Below, piece by piece: positions 13,390 to 39,920 of a stretch of 64,000 nucleotides of DNA. The translations under genes and the position numbers were made by a program. Under the pieces are notes generated by a model. It ran no database searches. It was given only the letters and a program-made list of their open reading frames with translations, and had not been told where the DNA came from. Numbering within the stretch: position 1 is the stretch's first letter; each line of letters begins with the position of its first letter. Source of the stretch: Tiliqua scincoides (Eukaryota; Chordata; Lepidosauria; Squamata; Scincidae); assembly GCF_035046505.1 (NCBI RefSeq), contig NC_089827.1, forward strand, positions 61,136,856 through 61,200,855, written 5' to 3'.

Positions 13390-14955
13390 ATCACCAGCAA
13401 ATTATAACTGTGAGGGGGGAGAGTGTTGTAAGGAACTGAATTCTGGCTTCAAGAATTTCATTCCACTTGCCGTCTGCTCATTAATTTCACCTTGTCAACA
13501 GCAACCTTCTACCCCCCCCCCCCAAAACACACACACACTCTCTCTCTTTTCAGGAATGGTTGTGGATGAAAGCCCTCCCTCCTTGTTCTGGTAAAATCCT
13601 GCACTTATTCACGGAATTCCCATTCTTTATGTGACTGCTGCACGTGTTTGCCATCTTCAAGAGTGAAACAAGAAAGGGAACACACTGCAGAGATGAAGGC
13701 TTTCATTTGTGCCTCTGATGTGGCACACGGGGAGAGAAGGCAGTGACACAGGTTCTAGAACGCTCCTTTCCCCAGGAGAGCATGCTGCGCAACCTTCGTA
13801 TCATAGTTTCTGTTGGCTTCATAAAAACCTTCCAACAGACAGATGACAAATGAGCATGAGCATTAACTGTCTGGCAATGTTCAAGTAGAAGAGGGAGGGA
13901 AGGACGATCTGTGGCTCAACCAGGTGCAAAGCCCAACTTCTCCTTCTCAGGGCCCTATTAACATGGCCAGGCCCCGAGGCTTTCAGGTATTTCGGGCCCC
14001 CTCCAGCACTTCAGTCTTTCAACCCACTGCAGCCGGCAGCCTGACCCTGGTACAGTAGGTACTAGACCGCAATACATAGCCCTCCACCCATTTTGAGGGT
14101 CACCTGATGAATCCTAGTCACATTTTTAAAAAAATATTTTTATTGCAAGAGTAGAACTCTTTAGGAAAGCACATTTTGGGGAAATAATTGTTCAATACTG
14201 TAATACTGGAGCCCCAGGGTGCAAGTAACAGTGCCTCAAGAGAAAAAAAAAAAATGATAGGCCCCTAGTTCCAGCAGGGGCCCCTAGTTTGAAGCATAAA
14301 CACATTTTGATTTCAAGTGCTGGAGTACAGGGTATTTGCACAGTATTTGAAGGGGGGGGAGAGAGAGAGAGAGAGAGAGAGTGCACAAGATGGTTGGATG
14401 GATGCAAACATGTGTCAAGTAGTACAATTTTACTGCATCTGATAATGTGCTCATCAAAACTGTGGCATGTAAGGTGGTGTTATAGCAGTATAAACAGGTC
14501 CAGGATCAAATGATAACATGAGCATCAAGTATGATGCATAGGCTAAACAAATCAGCCTGCCTAACACCAGCTTCTCAAGAGCACAATTTGCAGAACAGTT
14601 GAGATTACACGTAGTATAGCTGTTATTTTCTAACTTGGCAGTATCCGGCTAATCTGCTATAGCCTAAAAAAAAAAATCCCACAAAACAATTACAGGAAAT
14701 ACAGGGCTAAAATCAACACAGAAAGGTTTATCTCTTCATAACAGCTGGATTAAATAAGAAGTGTGTGCTGGGATCAAACAGCCATACCCGATAAGATTCA
14801 CTGTGCCACTCAGTTATCATTCCGGTTACTGTAAGTGTGTTGCCCCAGTCACTGCAGCACGCAGTCACAAAGTGCAAAGTTGGGGTAGTGTTCCTACAGT
14901 TTTATGACATCACAAACAGTCACATATGGGACAAATAAGTCACATGCACCTTCAG
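13390..14955. other. Intergenic, low-complexity runs
   Basis: Contains C, G and A homopolymers and the GA repeat at 14351. No gene seen. Confidence 0.6.
14351..14382. repeat. (GA)n microsatellite
   Basis: A G-run followed by about 13 GA units. Confidence 0.92.
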
Positions 14956-14959
14956 ATCA

Positions 14960-15165
14960 TGAACCTTCAGGATACTGGAAAGCATAGAAGGCAAAAGGAG
15001 AAGGGGACGCCAGAGGATGAGATGGTCACATAGTGTCACCGAGGCAATGAACATGAATTTGGACAAACTCCGAAAGTTAGTAGTTGGCAAGAGGCCTGGC
15101 ATGCTGTGGTCCATGAGGTCACAAAGAGTGAGACACGACTTATCGGCTGAACACCACCACCGCTT
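14960..15165 (+). mobile_element. BovB/RTE LINE 3' fragment
   Basis: Translates to AMNMNLDKLRKLVVGKRPGM and SQRVRHD, the well-known C-terminus of BovB ORF2 (compare GMLWSMGSQRVGHD). It ends in a short CACCACCACC tail. BovB is shared by squamates and ruminants through horizontal transfer, which supports a squamate source. Confidence 0.85.
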
Positions 15166-15227
15166 TCAGGACACTCTAACCTCAAATTTTACACAGGGGC
15201 TACAAAAGGAATTGCTTTGGGGAGGGG

Positions 15228-15385
15228 TAATTGCTGGGTGGTTTGCACAGGAAGTCCCAGGTTCAGTCACAAAAGGAAATGGGAAAGACCCCACCTGAAA
15301 TCCCAGAGAGCTGGTACCAGTCAGTGGAGACAACACTGAGGGAGAGGGATCAATAGCTTACCACAAGCCAAGGCAAGGTTCATAT
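15228..15385 (+). repeat. tRNA-derived SINE (second family)
   Basis: GTCCCAGGTTCAGTCAC (box B), GAAAGACCCCACCTGAAATC and GAGCTGGTACCAGTCAGT. Confidence 0.7.
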
Positions 15386-15389
15386 GCTC

Positions 15390-18235
15390 TTGCTTCAAAC
15401 AGGATTTAATCAGTGATCAAAGTTGCCACATCATTTGTGACACATCCCCAAGACAACTCTGCACAGTAAAAGTTCCAGGCTTCCTCTGAAGGACAGGGAC
15501 ACTAAGCTGCTGTATTAAAGGCAGATTTCTTTACTTCACTGGGATGCACTGCACACCTGCCCCCTGCCCATGTGAAGCCTCTCCCCCTAGCTCACAATTC
15601 ACAGTAGGTTCATGTGGACGCATTATTAACCTGCTTTTTGGGGACCTGGAATGCTAGTCAAGGAATACTCCTACTTTCAAGCATGAGGATCACAGCTATT
15701 TCTTATTTAGGAGAAGGCAACCCCTGCCCTACAACTCTCTCCGGTGTGGTTCTGCTCTTTCCCATCCCAATTAACTGACAGTCTTGCTGCTGGCAGAGTT
15801 ATACAACGGCCTGCCTATACAACGGTCCTTTGAAGAAGGACCAAGGTTCAAAAAAGGGAACATAGTAGCGCACACAATCACCACAGTGGCACTGGTTGGC
15901 AACTCAATTCCTTGAGCAGACAAATCCCTTGTTGACAGCACAGGAGAACCCACAGCCAAAGCGATTCAAGGGAAGCCCATTGTGCCATGATTCTGCATGC
16001 ATGCGCCATCATAGTGTACACGCACTTCCAAGAATAAGGCAACACACTGAAGGGGAAGTACATTTGTAGTCTAGTGCACATGTATGTATAAACTGAATGC
16101 TTCAAATCTTTGACCAGTCATCTGTTAGTTAGGGCTGCCAGCTTTTACTGAAGCAATTCTTGGAGATTCCCCATCCCCCCCTTCCACCCTGGGCCCATGA
16201 CGGGGGGGGGGTAATTCTTGGAGGCTCTGTTAAAAATCTCTACAATTGCTCTCAATAGTCACCCAGAGACTGATGCCAGTACCAGGAGGGTCTGCAACCC
16301 TTCCTGCACTTAACTCACTTTATAGTACAAATTTGACACAAGCTTACTCAGAAGGAAATCCCACTGTGTTCAAACTGGGCTTACTCCTGAGTAAGTGCTC
16401 CTAAGAATGCAGCCTTCATGACCAAATGCTGTTGTTAATCAAGACACACCCAACACCATGTGAACTGGCACCACCGTCCAACTCTGCGGCAGGCACAGAC
16501 ACCCAGAACTAGAAGTAGTCAAAAATGGAATGCACAAAGGGCCGTTTCACAGGAACAAAATGATCACTTTATCAGAGTGCACATTACTGTGAAGATAAAG
16601 AAGTGGCTAGAGTTCCTGGCCAAGTGTAAAACATAACCACTCCCCACCATAAAAATGCTGGCCAAGTAGTCACAATTCACTATCTGGGAGATGAAGTTAA
16701 ATTCCAATTTTAGGAGTGGTTTCTAGAGTGGCGCCTGCCCCCAAAATCTGAGCTTTGAAAAATGGCAAACATCACCTTACCTCTCCAGTCCGCCCTTCCT
16801 TCCTACATACTACTGGTTATGTGAGAAAAGTAGCCATTTACCTAGGCATACAACACTTTGGGCCTCTAAGAAAACCATACAGTCCCCAACCATTCACAGA
16901 GTGGGGGAAAAATGGTTGAAAAGGTGGAACTGGCTTGAATACAGAGAATTGCGAACAGTGTTCCAATAGCAGACCAGGGCTTTCCCAATTCCTTCTCCAG
17001 GCTGCAATTACCAGCACCATGAAGAAGCCAATCCTGAAGGTCAGGGGACCCTCAGGAATAGATAAAATATGACAGGCTGTATTCTTAGTGGTGGGCAGAT
17101 CCAGCTTTAGGGCGATTGGGCCAATTGCACCCTGCACCCAAGGGGCCCCACACTAGGACAGCAAGCAGATTGCCCACAGCCAACACCTTGCTCTTCAGTA
17201 CATGCTTCAGCATGGGATCTTCCATGCCAAGGTGTTGCAAGGCTTGCACGGCGAGTGGGTCTTTGTCACAGCTTCCCACTCCTGTCTCCGATTGACCCAA
17301 ATTCACCCTGAAGTAGTTAGTGGTGACATGTCACCTAGTGCCAAGTGCCACACTTTGTGCCAGGTGCACCAACCCAGGCTGCCGCTGATCCAAGCAGAGG
17401 TCTATGCAGTTTGCATGGCTTTCCTTCATGTCCATATCCTTGTTTAGAAAGTTCAAGCCAAATAGTTACACGTGCCACCTGCAGCTTCTGTCTTTCTGGG
17501 AAAATATTTGAATCGCCTCTCATTCGTAGGCCAATCCACAAGCCAGCCAAACTGGTCTAGCTAGTCCAAGAGGATCAATCCTCACAGAAATCAATGGGGC
17601 AAGGTCATTCTTTTCAGCAATGGGGCAGCCAATTCATCAAACGATACATCAGAGAACCTGGAACTGGTAACCAAGCAAACAGGAGATTAAGAGACAATAG
17701 TATCAATGTTTCAAAATACAAATCCTGTCAGACTGTGCACACATGAATAAGTCATTACTGTGTATGTTTGGAAAAGCTGAGTGGAATTAGATGTACATAC
17801 GTAGAAGACTATTATTGGGAACTGGTGCAGAAAATAGGGGAAAGACTGATTAGTAAGAAGCATTGTTCACCTGAATGAAAGACACAGGTGGGAAAGTTTC
17901 CACATTGTAGAAATATGCAGTGGTGACAATATTTTGAATCACCATCTCATCCACTCAAAAGTCCCCCCCCCCCCCAAACAGGCTGTTTGGGGATCCTACC
18001 TGGGATCCTAACATTTACTCATTAATATGGAAGAAGATAAATGTTAGAGCTCCAGGGAGTCTGAAACTCTTGTGTCTGAGCTGAGTATTGTTCCTGAGAT
18101 CTTCCTGATCTATTCCACACAGATCACAGGAAGCAGCCCATAAACCACATAACTCGTTAAATCAAGTTGCTTAACCGAGTTAAGACAACATACCTCCAAG
18201 GCTTCTTCGGCTTCCATGAGACGTCACCCACAAGA
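15390..18235. other. Intergenic, nothing but decayed repeats
   Basis: A palindromic MITE copy at 16338 and possible MITE relics at 16130 and 17090. No gene recognised. Confidence 0.55.
16338..16417. repeat. Palindromic MITE copy
   Basis: AAGCTTACTCAGAAGGAAAT, CCACTGTGTTCAAACTGGGC, TTACTCCTGAGTAAGTG, AGAATGCAGCC. Confidence 0.72.
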
Positions 18236-18239
18236 GGTG

Positions 18240-18620
18240 CCACTCCCACAACGTAGGAATCAGGGGACATCTGCTAAAATTGCATGTCAAACAGACAAAA
18301 GAAAATGCCTTTACTCCGCGTGTCAGTCTGTGGAACTCCTTGCCACAGGATGTGGTGATGGCACCTGGCCTATATGCCTTTCAAAGGGAATTGGACAATT
18401 TTGTGGAGGAAAACTCCATACAGGTTACAAGCCATGATGAGTATACCTCCTGGTTCTAGAAGTAGCCGGTCTCTGAATGCCAGGTGCAAGGAGTGGCAAC
18501 AGGACACTGATATCTTGTTGTCTTGTGTGCTCTGTGAGGCATCTGGTGGTCCACTGTGAGCTACAGGAAGCTGGACTAGATGGGCCCTTGATCTGATCCA
18601 GCAGGGCTCTTCTTAAGTAT
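18240..18620 (+). mobile_element. CR1-type LINE 3' fragment
   Basis: Carries the end of ORF2 (GGAACTCCTTGCCACAGGAT) and the 3' tail GCTGGACTAGATGGGCCC. Diverged, with the frame broken. Confidence 0.85.
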
Positions 18621-18744
18621 CACAGAGATCAACCTTTGCTATGCTGGGGAGTGCTAAACCCACAAGGACTGCAACAAACCCAATTTAGACAAGTACAGGG
18701 CCGCCTGAAACCAACGCACCTTGCCTCCCCCCTCCCTTAATTAA

Positions 18745-18816
18745 ATACAGGTTTATTCCAAAGTAAATTCAACAGCACTTATTTCCAAGTAATTCTGCCT
18801 AAGATTGCAGCCTTAG
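18745..18816. repeat. Palindromic MITE copy, diverged
   Basis: ATTCCAAAGTAAATTC, CACTTATTTCCAAGTAATTC and AAGATTGCAGCCTTA. Confidence 0.6.
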
Positions 18817-19401
18817 GCTGTGCAACATAGTTTGACTCCAGCAGGCCTCACTTCCACCAAATTATCCCCCCTTTGTCTTTCCTGAAATTGCAAGGCACAG
18901 AAAGTCTAATGCAAAGGGAACACAGTATCACTTCAGGTGTTCCAACAGGGACCAAACAGAAGTACAATAAAAGACCAAACAAAATATATATTAGTCCCCT
19001 GGCAGGCCCACTTCCTCAAGGCAGCTCTATCTTTTTCTTTTCTTTGGCCTTTTCTAAGCACTTTTAAAAATACTTTCCATTGTTGGAAAGTGCTTGAGGA
19101 GAATGCGCTGCCAAACTAAAGCTGAACGGCTGCTGTAAGGCTGCTGTAAGGCTGGCTTATAATTTGTCCAATTCATCATGAGTACTTGCTCGCTCTCCCA
19201 ACTGCAGCAATATTCCCCGGAGCTGAAATCCAAATAAATTCTTTCACAGTGCTTAATGCCCTTATATTAATTTATTAACACGTCATCCGTTTGACCTTGC
19301 TGTGTAGTTATTTCAGCATCAAGTCACTACTCCCTCTAAATTTTTTCCTCCTTCAAATTGCCTCTCCTGGCATTCCCATCAAGAGCTCTTCCTATTCATG
19401 A

Positions 19402-20055
19402 CCTTGATATGTTGGCAACCTTCAGTCTCGAGAGACTATGGTATTGCACTCTGAAAGGTGGTTTTGGAACATCGTCTAGTGTGGCTGAAAAGGCCAATTC
19501 GGGAGTGACAATCCCTTCCACAATGGGAGCAAGTGCAGTCTGTCCCTGGTCTGTCTCCCTGGCTATGGGCCTTCCTTCTTTGCCTCTTTGCCTCAGACTG
19601 TTGGCCAAGTGTCTCTTCAAACTGGGAAAGGCCACGCTGCACAGCCTGCCTCCAAGCGGGCCACTCAGAGGCCAGGGTTTCCCACTTGTTGAGGTCCACT
19701 CCTAAGGCCTTCAGATCCCTCTTGCAGATGTCCTTGTATCGCAGCTGTGGTCTACCTGTAGGGCGCTTTCCTTGCACGAGTTCTCCATAGAGGAGATCCT
19801 TTGGGATCCGGCCATCATCCATTCTCACGACATGACCGAGCCAACGCAGGCGTCTCTGTTTCAGCAGTGCATACATGCTAGGGATTCCAGCACGTTCCAG
19901 GACTGTGTTGTTTGGAACTTTGTCTTGCCAGGTGATGCCGAGAATGCGTCGGAGGCAGCACATGTGGAAAGCGCTCAGTTTCCTCTCCTGTTGTGAGCAA
20001 AGAGTTCATGACTCGCTGCAGTACAGAAGTGTACTCAGGACGCAAGCTCTGTAGT
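19402..20055 (-). mobile_element. Non-LTR LINE, ORF2 C-terminal fragment
   Basis: Minus strand codes for RRILGITWQDKVPN, LRWLGHVVRMDDGRIPKD, GRPQLRYKDICKRDLK and a final zinc-finger-like CSHCGRDCHSRIGLFSHTRRC. A TGA replaces an expected Trp codon near 20012. Clade not assigned. Its 3' tail is shared with the elements at 12919 and 52687. Confidence 0.85.
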
Positions 20056-20487
20056 TATGCCCCCATCTAGTGGCTTGGTTTAAAAAAAAAATACTTTGCT
20101 ACCCATCCTCCCAGCTTCCCTGGACTTTCAGGTGGAAAAAAAAAAATCCAGGCTTATACCACGTTATTAGACTTGCCTACCTCGTGTCCCGAGATCAGAT
20201 CTGAAACCACCCCTAGTTAGGGCTAACACAAAACTGACAGATTGACTGAAAGATTCATTGTGCAGGAAGAGAGGAGTCAGGGACTGAATGGTTTCCCCAG
20301 CAGCGTCAAAGCACACATACAACTTTATAAACAAGAATATAATATTCTTGTATACTATATTACACATATACACAAGAATAAATATTCTTGTATATAACAT
20401 AACTTTTTTTTACACCGAGTCACAAAGATAAAATATTCTTGTATATAAGCATGTTTGGCACTGGAAATGAAATGTTCCCCTATTAGC

Positions 20488-20953
20488 ATAACAAAGAACA
20501 TAAGAAGAGTCCCATTAGATCAGACTAAAGGCCCGTCTAGTTCAGCTTCCTGTACCTCACTGTGGCCCACCTAGATGCCTCAAGGAGCACACAAGACAAC
20601 AAGAGACCCACATCCTGTTGCCACTCCCTTGTGCCTGGCACTCAGAGACAAGCTACATCAAAAATTGGGAGGTTGCATATAGTCACCACAGTTTGTAATC
20701 TGTGATAAATTTTTCCTCTATAAATCCATCCAATTCCCTTTTAAAGACATCTAGGCCAAGTGCCATCACCACATTCTGTGGTAGGAGTTCCATAAATTAC
20801 TCACTTGGTAAAGAAATGTTTTCTTTTGTCTGTTTCAGTTCTCCTAACACTCAATTTTAGTGGATGTCTCCTGGTTCTAATTTTGTGCAAGAGGGAAAAG
20901 AACTCCCCTCTATCCATCCCATGCACAACTATCGCAGAGATCATTAATAGTAG
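20488..20953 (-). mobile_element. CR1-type LINE 3' fragment
   Basis: Minus-strand copy starting at the tail (CATAAGAAGAGTCCCATTAG in plus orientation) and extending into the RTRRHPLKLSVRRTETDKRK block of ORF2. Open frame remnants continue to about 21190. Diverged. Confidence 0.85.
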
Positions 20954-21194
20954 GTTCTGGAGTTCCACAGAGAAATAACCTAATTCAGTAATACACAAAT
21001 AAAAATACAGCCAACTGTATCCCATGGTTTTTGGCTTCATGTTAGTATTAGCGAATCTCCACAGAAAATGTGCAATGCTGTGCTTGAACGATATATCCTC
21101 GCTGAACCTCTCTCTGTTCAAAGCTTGATAGTGACCTAAAGTTAACTGAGACAACAGCAGGCTTTTTAGTTTTGAATTTCGAGAATTCAAGCCA

Positions 21195-23060
21195 TTTCAA
21201 TGTCATCTTTTAAAACCTGAATCTTCGCAATACCAATGGGTCTTCACTTTGGGTATTTTCAGAGCCATTTCGGTGGATGTACATTATTCATGTTAGCAAA
21301 AGAACAAGACTAAGATCACCAATGCATGACTTTTTCTAGAAAGATCAGGGGCAGCCAGAAAGGTAGAGGTTCCTGGTAGCCGATCTCAATGATCTCAGTG
21401 AGGAACTCAAAACTGAATTAGTTGAAGTGCCTTCGATTTAGGGGTGCAAAAATATTGCCATGCACACATGTAAAACACAGACATCAGTGTAGAGGGCCAA
21501 TATAGAACAGAGCTCAGCTCTACAATGAAGTCTTGTACACCATCTCACCCGGCCACTGATTATACAAGCATCATTCATACTGGCTACATGATTAAATAGA
21601 TAAACTATTTTTTAGCACTGAAACTCAGGGTGGGGAACGGGGTAATATTTTTAGCAGAAACGAATCTACATACCTTTGGCAGGTGAGGCCTCAGTTAAGT
21701 ATGTGGGTGTAGTTATCTTTGGTTTTCGAGTGTTTTTGTACACCTAATGTTCTCACATGTCAGGCCAGTATAGGAAAACACCAGTTTAAACATAAAAGGG
21801 GAGGGGAAATAAAATCAACTCACTGAACAGGTTTGGAATACACAGAGAGATAATTTTCTTAAATAGGTTTTGTTCTTCCTGTACTGAATAAAGGTGATAA
21901 ATTCTTTGGAAGTAATTTATAGGCCATAACTCTTCCCAGCAAACTTACTATCAGAGGGTTCTACCGTCATGAGACAAACATGGCTGGTACAGTTCCAACT
22001 TTATCATTTTGTTGTTAGTAATTTAGCCACAAGGGAGTTTCCCACAGTACGGCACTCACTATACAAACGTGAAACCAACCTCAAAAGGTTTATTATCCAT
22101 TCAGGAAGCTCAGTGCCAGCCATGCCAGCTTTCCTTCCTAGAATTTGCTGAGCTTCTGAGGTTTCAATATCATGATCTATGAAGGAGTTTGTGAATTCGT
22201 AAGTGGGGAAAAATCATTATGATTGTGCATTATGCATGCCACCATTACAGACTACAAACACCAATGTGCCATGGTTGTCCTCTAAATGGGTTCCAAAGGA
22301 ATTTGTTCCAGTTCCATCCATAGGAAGTTAAAAAAAAAAAAAAAACCAGTCCATTCTAGTCACCATTTGCCAGGTACCAGCTGGGGTCTCTTTTATTTGG
22401 AGTACTATACTGCATGGCTTCCTTCTATGCCCTTCTACACTCAAGAATTACTACAGATTTTCAAGTATAAGTCAGTTGCACAGATAAGTCAAGGGCAGGT
22501 TTTCAGCCAAAAAGCGTGGAATTTTCTCTGACCCTCAGATAAGTTGGGGGGGGGGGTGTAAAATCTTAGAAGTATGTGGAAGTCTTTGAAAAAGACTTGC
22601 CACGAATTTTTCTGGCAGCAGCAAAAAGAAGTCAACCCATGTTTTCACAGCCAATTTTAAGGCAAAAAATTTTCAAATTATACATGAGCATGTACAGTAT
22701 GTGCTTACTTAGATTTCTCTAACACTGCCTTGCAAAACTGTACTCATTTTGTACTATGACACTGACACGATAAGGCAGACGGGCATACCAGGTTACTTAC
22801 ATGCCTGATTCTTCCAACAACGTAATCAAGGTTAGAATATCTTCCACTGGCTCCAATCTATGATACAACTAGATTCTTTTTTTGGTGTGGTGAAGCCCCT
22901 CAGTCTCCTCTTTAGTTAAACTGTAAGCACTTAATACTCCTATTCTTGGTGTCTTTTTCACATATCATTTAGCTGCCTTGGGTGTGCCTCTTTCCTAGAG
23001 GGGAAAGGCAAGGTATAAATGTTTTAAAATAAGTAGCTGAGAAGAGGCGTGACCAAGCTA
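21195..23060. other. Intergenic, nothing recognised
   Basis: AT-rich unique-looking DNA with an A run at 22328-22346. Confidence 0.6.
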
Positions 23061-23071
23061 ACATTCTAGGT

Positions 23072-23450
23072 CAGTGGTTCTCAAACTTTTAGCACCAGGA
23101 CCTATTTTTTAGAATGAGAATCTGTTGGGACCCACCGGAAGTGATGTCATGACCAGAAGTGACATCATCAAGCAAGAAGAGTTTTAACAATCCTAGGCTG
23201 CAATCCTACCCACACTTACCCAGGAGTAAGTTCCATTTACATTGTTAGTAAGTTTTCCGTTTACATAGTTAAATGCATAGACATAGCAGCCTGATCAAAG
23301 TACAAATCTGTAACATTTTCCCAAATGCAAATACCATGGTAATATCACGTCTAATATATTAAAAATAAAATATTGAAATGAATGGGGATCCACCTGAAAT
23401 TGTCTCGCAACTAATCTAGTGGGTCCCGACCCACAGTTTGAGAAACACTA
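23072..23450. mobile_element. hAT-type MITE
   Basis: Ends CAGTGGTTCTCAAACTTTTA and ACAGTTTGAGAAACACTA, with 8-bp flanks TTCTAGGT and TTCTAGAT. The middle matches 37858-38219 (GGAAGTGATGTCATGACC). Confidence 0.87.
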
Positions 23451-24488
23451 TTCTAGATACTGGGACTACCAAAGGAGGGGGACAAGCCCTTTTTGTCTCT
23501 GACAAATGAAGAGCTGTCATTTTAACCACATGAAAGAAAAACTGTATGTCCTGGGATACTGTGCATGCCCACAAATGTACACAGTGCTGTGATAAATAAA
23601 ATTCTTCCTCCACTCCCTATCATAACATGCATTGCAATAATAATGAAGTTCAAAGCAGGTTAGACCTCTAAGTTAGGAGTATCAGGATGTGTTACTGAGA
23701 AAGCACCTAGTGATCAAAGACACACAACAGGTAGACTACAACTCTACCATTCACAGTGATGTGCTAAAGAGTGTGAGCTTAATATGAAAAAGGCAACAGA
23801 CCACCAAGTGATCATTCAGTTAGCCGAGCAGGTAGTACGTTTTAACCAAAGCATGTTTATCATTTAAGTGAGACCCAATGGTTGGAATAGCAGAGACCCT
23901 TCTCGTAATGGGGAACAAGCTTTAGTCATATTTCTCTCATTCCACTAACCTCAGCAGTGCCAAAAGAAAAGCAAGCAATAAATCAGCTACAGGCATTCTG
24001 ACAAAGTTCCTGACTGAATTAACACTGCCTCTTAGTGTTGGCTCTTGGGTAGGACTGCCTCAGGGCTGAAATAATGAGGACAAAATAACCATGTGCTTTA
24101 AACAACTTTGTCCGCCTCTCCCTCCACACTATCCATACAGTGACTATTCACCTTCAGGAAGGGGGGGGTCTGTTTTTTTGACATGCACAGTTGCTTCGTG
24201 AGATGATTAGGCCACATAATATAAAAAGGCATCTCACACAGTTGAAGGTGTTATAGACTTCATCAGCATAGGTATCTAAACATAAGATGAACCGAGAAAA
24301 AAAAAACCTGTAACAAAGAACAGTAAAAAGTAATCAAACAAACAGACCAGTGTAGTTTCTGTAAGTAAAATATATATATTTTTTTGAATTCATCTCCCCT
24401 CCCCTAACAAATGTCTCCAAGTTCCAAGGCATGGATCTCCAAGTTCCATCTTGGCCTGCCCATCTTCGAACCATCGCAACATGCAACT

Positions 24489-24494
24489 TTTATT
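24489..24494 (-). terminator. Candidate DDX47 poly(A) signal AATAAA
   Basis: First canonical minus-strand AATAAA that I find downstream of the DDX47 stop, about 385 bp away. No cDNA evidence is available, so actual use is an inference. Confidence 0.45.
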
Positions 24495-24877
24495 CTTTTG
24501 CCAATTATCTTCTTGTGAGATGCAGAAGTCTCTTTTCATAGCTTGGTTGTAGCAGGCTGGAAAGGTTCTGGCTGGAATCAAATCCATTTCACAGCCCAGA
24601 AACAGTTTTTGGAATCAGTTCTCCCACTACCTCCGGGTGAACTACTGGCTGTAGAACTAACATGTGCTAGAACAGACTTTCCAGGCTTGCAACTAAAATG
24701 TTTCTGGATTATATTTGGAACAATGGATTGTCCAGTTACAGAATGTGCCAGCAAAGGAGACAGCACTGCTATCTCCTTTGTGCTAGAAGTTTCAGTCCAA
24801 AACTGGCATTAGAGTGCTGCCTTCATGCTTTTTAGGCCACCTAAAAAGCACAGAAAAAAGTCTGATGATATTCACTC

Positions 24878-38623
<13,746 letters not shown>

Positions 38624-38639
38624 CTTCAGCCTCACTCTT

Positions 38640-38651
38640 GACTTCCGCCGG
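38640..38651 (-). promoter_or_regulatory. ETS/GABP-like site
   Basis: Minus strand CCGGCGGAAGTC contains the GGAAGT core of ETS-family sites, between the ZNF143-like motif and the start codon. Confidence 0.5.
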
Positions 38652-38660
38652 CCTCCACGG

Positions 38661-38682
38661 GGCACGCTGGGAGTCGTAGTCC
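38661..38682 (-). promoter_or_regulatory. ZNF143/THAP11 (SBS-like) promoter motif
   Basis: On the minus strand this reads ACTACGACTCCCAGCGTGCC, very close to the remembered consensus ACTACAAYTCCCAGMATGC, located about 40-60 bp upstream of the ATG. Such sites set the start position of many bidirectional and housekeeping promoters. Confidence 0.7.
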
Positions 38683-38869
38683 AGTCCTGGCACTGAAAGG
38701 ACCTCCTCCCCTCCCATAGAGGTAGGAAACCACGAGAGTTCTGTGCTCAGTCAAACTTCCAGGCTGGTTAGAGTTCCCTGGGACGGCAGGAGGTAACCCT
38801 GCCCTGATTCACTCAGCTCTTGTGCTGTGATTTTAAAATGATTTTTTAAAATGACTTAATGGTTTTTAA

Positions 38870-38985
38870 TGAGTGATTGATTGATTGAACTTTTAACAAT
38901 TTCTATTGATTGATTGAAGTTTTAAACAGTTTTTATTGATTGATTAATTGATTGATTGAAGCTTTAAATAGTTTTTTTTATTGAT
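38870..38985. repeat. TTGA microsatellite in a minisatellite of about 45 bp
   Basis: Three copies of a unit GATTGATTGAA(C/G)TTTTAA followed by an AGTTTTTATTG-like stretch, just upstream of DDX47. Confidence 0.8.
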
Positions 38986-39106
38986 TATTACTTGACTGTA
39001 CTTTGAAACAGCTGGAAAGTGCCAGGGGGTATGCATAGAAAGCGGTGAAGCGCAAGGTCTCTGCATATCTAATGAGTGCAGGATTTCAACTGGGAGAGAG
39101 TCTGAG

Positions 39107-39194
39107 AGCCCAATCCTATGCATGTCTACTCAGAAATAAGTCCCATTAGAGACAATGGGGCTTCCTCCCAGGAAAGTGTGGATAGGATTGGGCT
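39107..39194. repeat. Palindromic MITE, complete copy
   Basis: AGCCCAATCCTATGCATGTC ... TAAGTCCCATT/AATGGGGCTT ... GATAGGATTGGGCT: an 88-bp near-palindrome. Fragments recur throughout the window. Confidence 0.85.
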
Positions 39195-39527
39195 GTGAGA
39201 GGGCCATTTAGTTGATTCCTTGGCCCTTGTGGCAACCTATACAAAGTCTTTTGTAGGAGAGAGATTAGGCGCTGGAGGGTTGCAGACATGCCATAAAGCA
39301 TGTTTGCGCCTCCTCTAGAGTCAGCTGGGCCGGTACAGGGACAGGCACCAGCCCACGGCTCTGCGCTGACTTAGGTGGGGAGCCAAGATGGGCCAACGCA
39401 AGGGTCTGGGGAGGGCAGGGAGGAGGGCGTCCTGGGGGTGGGCAGGCAGGGAGCAGGAGGCAGGGCTGGGACCCAACAGATATGCCAGATCCTACCCCCA
39501 TTCCCAAGCAGCATGGAGCTTCCTTTC

Positions 39528-39920
39528 ACACAACACCAGAACCAGGGGACATCCACTAAAATTGAGTATTGGGAGAGTTAGGACAGACAAAAGAAAATAT
39601 TTATATACCCAGCGTGTGATTAGTCTGTGGAACTCCTTGCCACAGGATATGGTGATGGTGTCTGGCCTAGACGCCTTTAAAAGGGGATTGGACAAATTTC
39701 TTGAGGAAAAGTCGATCATGGGTTACAAGCCATGATGTGTATGTGCAACCTCCTGATTTTGGAAATGGGCTATGTCAGAATGCCAGATGCAGGGGAGGGC
39801 ACCAGGAGGCAGGTCTCTTGTTGTCTTGTGTGCTCCCTGAGGCACCTGGTGGGCCACTGTGAGATACAGGAAGCTGGACTAGATGGCCCTATGGCCTGAT
39901 CCAGCAGAGCTGTTCTTATG
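39528..39920 (+). mobile_element. CR1-type LINE 3' fragment
   Basis: Codes for NTRTRGHPLKLSIGRVRTDK and LWNSLPQDMVM, then the tail to CAGAGCTGTTCTTATG. Close to the 35778 copy, so probably the same subfamily. Confidence 0.88.

Noticed and set aside
19436-19963. 175-codon minus-strand open frame as a host gene
   Set aside because: It is the C-terminal part of a LINE ORF2 (RWLGHVVRM..GRIPKD, zinc-finger end), not a host protein.
1-24400. GPRC5A or HEBP1 expected beyond DDX47 by human synteny
   Set aside because: No seven-transmembrane or haem-binding exon sequence was seen; they probably lie left of the window.
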